DNA of 64,000 bases, from assembly GCF_017573505.1 (NCBI RefSeq), contig NZ_JAGEOJ010000005.1, positions 62,001 through 126,000 on the forward strand. The letters run 5' to 3'. A model generated the notes under the pieces. It was not told the DNA's origin, ran no database searches, and saw only the letters and a program-made list of their open reading frames with translations. Below are positions 59,841 through 64,000 of this stretch, one piece after another (positions within the stretch are counted from its first letter, which is position 1; every line of letters starts with the position of its first letter). Position numbers and translations under genes: made by a program. The DNA comes from Actinomadura barringtoniae. GTDB lineage: Bacteria; Actinomycetota; Actinomycetes; Streptosporangiales; Streptosporangiaceae.

Positions 59841-60641
59841 ATGACCGAGGCACCGTTGATCAGCGTGCGGGGCGAGGCCCTCCTTGAGGTCGAGCCGGAG
59901 ATCGCACGCCTGTCCGTGCACGTTCAGTCCCAGGAGGGCGACCGGCGCCGGGCCCTCGACAAGCTGACCGACAGCAACCGGCGGGCCCTCGACCTGATCA
60001 AGTCCTACGGTGACGCCGTGGAGAAGCTGGAGACCGGCGGGGTGTCGATCACCCCCGTGCTGCGGCACAAGCGCCGCGAGGGCGAGGTCCGCGCCTACCA
60101 GGGAACGGTCTGGATCAAGATCGTCGTCGTCGACTTCGCCGTGCTGGGCGAGCTGGTCACCAGGCTCGGCGACCTGGAGCGCACGTACGTCCACGGCCCC
60201 GACTGGGCCCTGCGGCGCGACAGCGAGGTCTACGACCGGGCCGCCCGCCAGGCCGCGCACGAGGCCGTCGCGCGCGCCCGCAGCTACGCCGAGGCGCTCG
60301 GCTCCAGCCTCACCGGCCTGGTCGAGCTGGCCGACGAGGGCCTCACCACCGACACCCGCGGGCACGGCCCCGCCGACGGCATGATGCGCACGATGGCCTT
60401 CGGCGGCGCCCCGGGCGGCGCCGAGGAGCCCGAGCCGATCGACCTGGAGCCCGAGACCCAGATCGTCCGCGCCGCCGTCGAGGCCCGCTTCCGCGCCACC
60501 GCACCCGACCTGGGCGCCCCGGCCGCCACCGCGACCTCGGCGGGCACCGCGACCTCAGCGGGCACCGCGACCTCAGCGGGCACCGCGACCTCAGCGGGCA
60601 CTGCAACCCCAGAGGCCCCGGGAGGGTTTGGAGGGCCATGA
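59841..60641 (+). CDS. SIMPL-domain (DUF541) protein
   Basis: 266 residues from the ATG at 59841 (an ATG at 59811 is also in frame). ISVRGEALLEVEPEIARLSVHVQSQEGDRRRALDKLTDSNRRALDLIKSYG and the repeated ITPVLRHKRREGEVRAYQGTVWIKIVVVD strands define the SIMPL fold, here without a signal peptide. The C-terminus ends in a four-fold TSAGTA repeat and a Gly/Pro tail. Its stop overlaps the ATG of the PfkB kinase gene. Family function is not established; it is often linked to stress or envelope proteins. Confidence 0.85.
   Translation: MTEAPLISVRGEALLEVEPEIARLSVHVQSQEGDRRRALDKLTDSNRRALDLIKSYGDAVEKLETGGVSITPVLRHKRREGEVRAYQGTVWIKIVVVDFAVLGELVTRLGDLERTYVHGPDWALRRDSEVYDRAARQAAHEAVARARSYAEALGSSLTGLVELADEGLTTDTRGHGPADGMMRTMAFGGAPGGAEEPEPIDLEPETQIVRAAVEARFRATAPDLGAPAATATSAGTATSAGTATSAGTATSAGTATPEAPGGFGGP
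60531..60602 (+). repeat. 18-bp in-frame tandem repeat in the SIMPL gene
   Basis: Four copies of GCGACCTCAGCGGGCACC (one base varies in the first and last) encode ATSAGT four times in the C-terminal tail. Likely length-variable. Confidence 0.85.
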
Positions 60642-61753
60642 CCGTCTCCGAACGCGGCACTCCGCCCAGCCCCGGCCTCGACGACCCCTGCGCCGAACGC
60701 GGCCCCGGAGTCCCCGGGCCCCCCGGGTCCCCCGGCCAGCGCGGCCTGGACGTCTTCCTGACCGGCCAGGTCTTCATGGACATGATCTTCACCGGGCTGC
60801 CCGGGCTCCCGCCGCCCGGCACCGAGCTGGTCACCGACGGCCTCGGCTCCGCGCCCGGCGGCATCGCCAACATCGCCATCGCGATGAGCCGCCTCGGGCT
60901 GCGCACCGGCCTCGCCGCCCCGTTCGGCGACGACATGTTCGGCAACTACCTGTGGCGCACCCTCGCCGAGCAGGAGGACGTCGACCTGCGCTGGTCCCGC
61001 AGGGTCAAGAGCTGGTCCACCCCGGTCACGGTCTCGATGGCCTACGCCTCCGACCGCAGCATGGTCACCTACGCCACGCCGCTCCCGCTGGCCGAGGAGG
61101 ACGTGGTCGGCGACCCGCCGCCCGCCGCCACCTGCTTCACCGACATCGACCGGGACGTGCCCGCCTGGGCGCTGGCGATGCGCCGCGCGGGCGCGCTGGT
61201 CTTCGCCGACCTCGGCTGGGACCCGACCGAGACCTGGTCCACCGACGTCCTCGACCGGCTCCAGCACGTCGACGTCTTCCTGCCGAACGCGGTGGAGGCC
61301 ATGGCCTACACCCGCACCCGCACGCCCGAGGCCGCCCTGGAGTCCCTGTCCGCCCGGGTCCCGGTCGTCGTGGTCAAGCAGGGCTCCCAAGGCGCGATCG
61401 CCATCGACTCCACCACCGGTGAACGCGCCGCCGCCCCCGCCCTGCCCGTTCAGGCCCTCGACCCGACCGGCGCGGGCGACGTCTTCGCGGCCGGCTTCGT
61501 CTTCGGCACCCTCGCCGGCTGGACGCTCGCCCAGCGTCTCTCGTTCGCCAACCTGTGCGCGGGCCTGTCGGTCCGCCACTACAGCGGATCGCTCGGCGCG
61601 CCCTGCTGGGGCGAGATCGCCGCTTTCGGCGAGTCCGGTGAGGTCCCGCCCGAGGTGCTGGAACGTTACGAGTTCATCGTCCCCTACATCCCCGAGGCCG
61701 AGCTCGAAAGCGGCGCCGACTCGGTCACCCGAGCCGAGCCCACCCTCCGCTGA
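60638..61753 (+). CDS. PfkB-family carbohydrate kinase
   Basis: 371 residues. The N-terminus carries about 35 low-complexity Pro/Gly residues (PGPPGSPG), then the ribokinase fold: GLGSAPGGIANIAIAMSRLGLRTGLAAPFGDDMFG (first PfkB signature, about 68-102) and DPTGAGDVFAAGFVFG (second signature with the catalytic Asp). Sugar or nucleoside phosphorylation is expected; the substrate cannot be told. Coupled to the SIMPL gene by ATGA. Confidence 0.92.
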   Translation: MTVSERGTPPSPGLDDPCAERGPGVPGPPGSPGQRGLDVFLTGQVFMDMIFTGLPGLPPPGTELVTDGLGSAPGGIANIAIAMSRLGLRTGLAAPFGDDMFGNYLWRTLAEQEDVDLRWSRRVKSWSTPVTVSMAYASDRSMVTYATPLPLAEEDVVGDPPPAATCFTDIDRDVPAWALAMRRAGALVFADLGWDPTETWSTDVLDRLQHVDVFLPNAVEAMAYTRTRTPEAALESLSARVPVVVVKQGSQGAIAIDSTTGERAAAPALPVQALDPTGAGDVFAAGFVFGTLAGWTLAQRLSFANLCAGLSVRHYSGSLGAPCWGEIAAFGESGEVPPEVLERYEFIVPYIPEAELESGADSVTRAEPTLR

Positions 61754-61785
61754 ACGCGTTGGGGCCCCATTCCGTACCTTCCATT

Positions 61786-62028
61786 GTGGACTGCGACTAC
61801 CGTCTCGACCTGGGGGTCTTCGTCCTCGGGCAGCTGAGCGGGCCTGAGGAGGCCCAGCTCCGTGCGCATCTGTACGCCTGCCCGCCGTGCCGTGCCGAAC
61901 TGACCGAGCTGCAGAACGTCGCCGACATCCTGGCGCGGGCACGCAAAGGCGCCGGCCGCAGAAAGCGGTCCGGCGCCTCGTTGCTGTGGCTCAGCGGCGC
62001 TTGCGCCGCAAGAGGACCAAGGCCGTGA
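61786..62028 (+). CDS. Zinc-finger anti-sigma factor fragment (zf-HC2 only)
   Basis: 80 residues from the GTG at 61786. CDYRLDLGVFVLGQLSGPEEAQLRAHLYACPPCRAELTELQNVADILAR is a complete HxxxCxxC zinc anti-sigma domain (His 26, Cys 30, Cys 33). The membrane helix and extracellular domain expected afterwards are missing: residues after about 55 are basic and run through the hairpin at 61947-61978. No sigma gene is near. Perhaps a small soluble anti-sigma factor or a degraded one. Its tail overlaps the convergent DUF3618 gene. Confidence 0.6.
   Translation: MDCDYRLDLGVFVLGQLSGPEEAQLRAHLYACPPCRAELTELQNVADILARARKGAGRRKRSGASLLWLSGACAARGPRP
61947..61978. terminator. Hairpin in the anti-sigma fragment, between convergent genes
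   Basis: AGGCGCCGG and CCGGCGCCT arms with an inner CCGC/GCGG stem. On the minus strand it is followed by TTTGC, so it may end DUF3618 transcription, 13 bases after that gene's stop. Confidence 0.65.
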
Positions 62029-62293
62029 GCGCGACGCCCACACCCACCCCGACCGCGACGGCCTTGGGGTTGATCTTGCCGGGTTCGCCGTCCTTGGGCT
62101 CCTCGGTGTACACGAACGCCCGCGCGGCCTTGGCGACCTGATCGGCCTCGGCCTTCATACGTTCGACCCCCCGGTGCGCGACGTTGCGCGGACTGAGCCG
62201 ATCGGCGAGCTCGTCGATCGTCTGGGCGAGCTCCAGACGAGTGCGCTCTATCTCGCGCTCCAGCGCCTCGGGGTCGCGGGCCCTCTCAGCCAT
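61991..62293 (-). CDS. DUF3618 protein
   Basis: 100 residues. DPEALEREIERTRLELAQTIDELADRLSPRNVAHRGVERMKAEA is the DUF3618 helical domain (coiled, charged), followed by one transmembrane helix (about 77-95, AVAVGVGVGVALTALVLL) and a basic tail. Common in actinobacteria; function unknown, probably envelope-associated. Divergent from the peroxiredoxin gene. Confidence 0.9.
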   Translation of the reverse strand: MAERARDPEALEREIERTRLELAQTIDELADRLSPRNVAHRGVERMKAEADQVAKAARAFVYTEEPKDGEPGKINPKAVAVGVGVGVALTALVLLRRKRR

Positions 62294-62414
62294 GCCGTGT
62301 CCTTCTCGTCCGACGCATGATCCGAACAGTGTGTCAGGTCTTCCCCCCGAACGCCCGCCCCACCCCAGCCGGTACGGTGGACCTGACCAACGCGTGAGTG
62401 AAAGGCGGGATCAG

Positions 62415-62882
62415 GTGTCCGAGCGGCTGCAGCCCGGCGACGTCGCCCCCGAGTTCGAGCTTCCCGACGCCGACGGCAAGCCCGTCAGCCTGGCGTCCTT
62501 TCGCGGCAAGCGGGTGATCCTCTACTTCTACCCTGCCGCCATGACCCCGGGATGCACCAAGGAGTCGGTCGACTTCCAGAGCAGCCTGGCCGACCTGGAG
62601 GCCGCCGGCGTGGCCGTGGTCGGCCTCTCACCGGACAAGCCCGAGAAGCTCGCCAAGTTCCGCGAGAAGGAGAGCCTCACCTTCCCGCTCCTGTCCGACC
62701 CGGAGACGGGCGTTCTCCAGGCGTACGGCGCGTACGGCGAGAAGAAGCTCTACGGCAAGGTCGTCGTCGGGGTGATCCGCTCCACCTTCATCATCGACGC
62801 CGACGGCAAGGTCGAGCACGCCTACTACAACGTGAAGGCCACGGGCCACGTAGACCGCCTCCGCCGCGACCTCGGCCTGTAA
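62415..62882 (+). CDS. bcp: Peroxiredoxin, Bcp/PrxQ family, 1-Cys
   Basis: 155 residues with a GTG start at 62415 behind AAGGCGGGA (a GTG at 62394 would add seven residues). Thioredoxin fold: LYFYPAAMTPGCTKESVDFQ with peroxidatic Cys47. The second cysteine five residues later in E. coli Bcp is absent, so it is a 1-Cys type that needs an external thiol such as mycothiol or mycoredoxin. Reduces hydroperoxides with thiol electrons. Followed by the HNH remnant. Confidence 0.93.
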   Translation: MSERLQPGDVAPEFELPDADGKPVSLASFRGKRVILYFYPAAMTPGCTKESVDFQSSLADLEAAGVAVVGLSPDKPEKLAKFREKESLTFPLLSDPETGVLQAYGAYGEKKLYGKVVVGVIRSTFIIDADGKVEHAYYNVKATGHVDRLRRDLGL

Positions 62883-62899
62883 CTCCGGGCCAGTCCCTG

Positions 62900-63168
62900 G
62901 GCATCGATACGTCCCATTTCCTGGGGCAGGCCCACGCGCGCGGTAAGCCGGGGCCGCAGAAGCTCCGGCGGAGATCCTCGTGCTCTGCCCGCCAGAGGCG
63001 GGCAGAGCCAAGACGCACATCAGCGGCGACTACTGCGACAACCGCAGGGAGAACCTGCGATTCCTCTGCCCTAACTGCCACGCGCAGACCCCTACCTACG
63101 CTGGTAGGGTCAAGATTCGAAGAAATCCAGGGGCCGTAGCCCAACAGGCTAGGAGGCGCCAGCTTTAG
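62900..63168 (+). pseudogene. HNH endonuclease remnant, frameshifted and internally deleted
   Basis: Two frames each contain parts of one actinobacterial HNH family. From 62900: GIDTSHFLGQAHARGKPGP. From 62971 in the next frame: EILVLCPPEAGRAKTH, then directly ISGDYCDNRRENLRFLCPNCHAQTPTYAG with the second half of the HNH active site. The N-terminus, about 40 central codons (with LEIDH, the first catalytic His) and the correct register are lost. The second frame ends at the TAG at 63166-63168, which is the anticodon of the tRNA; the last 13 codons lie inside the tRNA gene. Confidence 0.75.
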
Positions 63169-63205
63169 GTGCTGGACAGTGTGGGTTCGAATCCCACCGG
63201 CCCTA
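63130..63205 (+). tRNA. tRNA with anticodon UAG and short variable arm, unusual
   Basis: 76 bases: acceptor GGGGCCG/CGGCCCT (one G-U), D-arm stem only GCC/GGC, anticodon stem CCAGC/GCTGG with loop TTTAGGT (anticodon UAG at 63166-63168), 5-base variable region, T-arm GTGGG-TTCGAAT-CCCAC, discriminator A, no encoded CCA. The anticodon arm is exactly that of tRNA-Leu(UAG), but tRNA-Leu normally has a long variable arm. Leucylation is therefore uncertain. Overlaps the HNH remnant. Confidence 0.8.
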
Positions 63206-63383
63206 CTCTCTTGTTCTGCGAGGTTCCCGCCTGTGATGGCGATCCGCAGGGCGGAACGGCTGGGTCACGCTCCATCATCTGAAAAACGCTCTCGGTGATC
63301 ATGGCGTCCGCGGATTAGGCTTGTTCAGTCCGTCTCACGGGACGGGCGGTGACGCCGTGATCGTTCGACGCAGGTGGGGAACC

Positions 63384-64000
63384 GTGAGCCATAGCTTCAC
63401 CCATCGCGTCCTCCCCTACGACGGGATGGACGAGTTCCTGGCAGGGAGCGTGCCGTTCCTGCGCGCGGGGGTGGAGGCGGGCGACCGGGTGGTCGCGGTC
63501 ACCGGGCTCGGCAGCGAGCTGGCGCTCCGCGAGGTCCTCGGGGGCTACGGCGACGAGGTGGAGTTCTTCGAGTCCTCCGACTGGTACTCCCATCCCGCGC
63601 GGACGCTGGCCGACTGCCTGAGCGACGCCGGGGCGCTGTGCGGGCGCGGGCGGCGGCTGCGGATCCTCGGCGAGCCGGCCTGGACGGCGCGGCCCGACCT
63701 GGAGGTCCTGGAGTGGCAGCGGGTCGAGGCGATCGTGAACGTGGCGTTCGCCGACACCGGGGCCGCCATCCTGTGCCCGTACGCCAAGACCCTGCCGCCG
63801 GGCGTGGTCGCGGCGGCACGCAGGACCCATCCGGAGACGGTGCGCGGCAATACGGCCGTCCAGAACCCCAGCTACATGAATCCGTGGACCTACAGCGCCC
63901 AGTGCGACCGTACGCCCCTCAGCCCGGTGCCCGACCACGCGGAGAAACTGCCCATCGAACGGCCCGACCTGTTCTGGCTGCGCGCCTGGGTCAGCGACTA
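63384..64000 (+). CDS. MEDS-domain sensor protein, partial at 3' end
   Basis: At least 205 residues from a GTG start; it runs off the window. FTHRVLPYDGMDEFLAGSVPFLRAGVEAGDRVVAVTG and EVEFFESSDWYSHPARTLAD, then WQRVEAIVNVAFADTGAAILCPYAKTLPPGVVAAARRTHPETV are the MEDS (DcmR-like sensory) domain pattern. In actinomycetes this is usually joined to a histidine-kinase-like ATPase domain, likely here too (FWLRAWVSD at the edge). Probably a regulator of a sigma or anti-sigma partner. Confidence 0.85.
   Translation, partial: MSHSFTHRVLPYDGMDEFLAGSVPFLRAGVEAGDRVVAVTGLGSELALREVLGGYGDEVEFFESSDWYSHPARTLADCLSDAGALCGRGRRLRILGEPAWTARPDLEVLEWQRVEAIVNVAFADTGAAILCPYAKTLPPGVVAAARRTHPETVRGNTAVQNPSYMNPWTYSAQCDRTPLSPVPDHAEKLPIERPDLFWLRAWVSD

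Noticed and set aside
63315..63938. 207-residue minus-strand gene
   Set aside because: The opposite strand encodes a recognisable MEDS domain open to the window edge; the minus frame is its shadow.

Overview
The window is high-GC, gene-dense actinobacterial chromosome. Third codon positions are nearly all G or C, and GTG starts are common. Several families are typical of actinomycetes: a mycothiol-dependent maleylpyruvate-isomerase-type enzyme, a DUF397/DUF5753 pair, DUF3618, a CU044_5270-type protein and LpqC-like lipoproteins. A filamentous actinomycete of the Streptosporangiales/Thermomonosporaceae type (for example Actinomadura) fits best, but that is inference. No phage, insertion sequence or CRISPR array was found.

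Layout. 1-3.5 kb: glycine/serine metabolism (gcvT end, gcvH, glyA, sdaA), which can run glycine to serine to pyruvate. 3.5-8.8 kb, minus strand: a carboxymuconolactone-decarboxylase-type protein coupled to a four-EF-hand protein, an HxlR regulator, a thiolase, a curious short frame interrupted by UGA ending at a strong terminator, a mycothiol-dependent enzyme, and an AmaP/DUF6286 envelope pair. 8.9-13.5 kb: a LysR remnant, two ABC-2 permeases without an ATPase, and a divergent two-component system. 13.5-18.9 kb: PurU, a dimethylglycine/sarcosine-oxidase-like flavoprotein, a LysR regulator and a PhnW-like aminotransferase, together a likely methyl-to-one-carbon unit. 19-31 kb: NUDIX, PhoD, a TetR/azoreductase/SMR unit, an orphan acyl carrier protein, an ECF sigma pair, luciferase-like oxidoreductases, a TetR/DHA2 efflux unit, an ECF41-type sigma factor divergent from its usual AhpD-like partner, and an alpha/beta hydrolase. 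31-37.7 kb: a large secreted subtilase, a small secreted protein, DUF899, a second sigma/membrane-protein pair and a HAD hydrolase.

37.7-47.6 kb is accessory and contains decayed genes: a cytochrome P450 cut at its 5' side against a ribbon-helix-helix gene, and an epoxide-hydrolase tail that kept its operators. It also holds small regulator/enzyme pairs (AraC/VOC, DUF397/XRE, TetR/FAD monooxygenase, AraC/MFS). 47.6-55.6 kb is a divergent catabolic module: aldehyde dehydrogenase, a two-subunit CoA transferase and a citryl-CoA-lyase-like protein on one strand, and a complete binding-protein ABC importer on the other. 55.6-64 kb holds secreted lipoproteins and esterase, a PLP aldolase/deaminase, a peptidoglycan-binding M15-like protein, a SIMPL protein coupled to a PfkB kinase, a zinc-finger anti-sigma fragment, DUF3618, a 1-Cys peroxiredoxin, an HNH endonuclease remnant running into an unusual short-variable-arm tRNA(UAG), and a partial MEDS-domain sensor.

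Regulation is unusually readable. Palindromes sit where expected for several TetR/enzyme pairs, ECF41-like promoters flank the sigma/AhpD pair, and several perfect terminator hairpins separate convergent units. The best candidates for something undescribed are the UGA-interrupted small frame at 6.6-6.7 kb and the HNH remnant/tRNA(UAG) unit at 62.9-63.2 kb.
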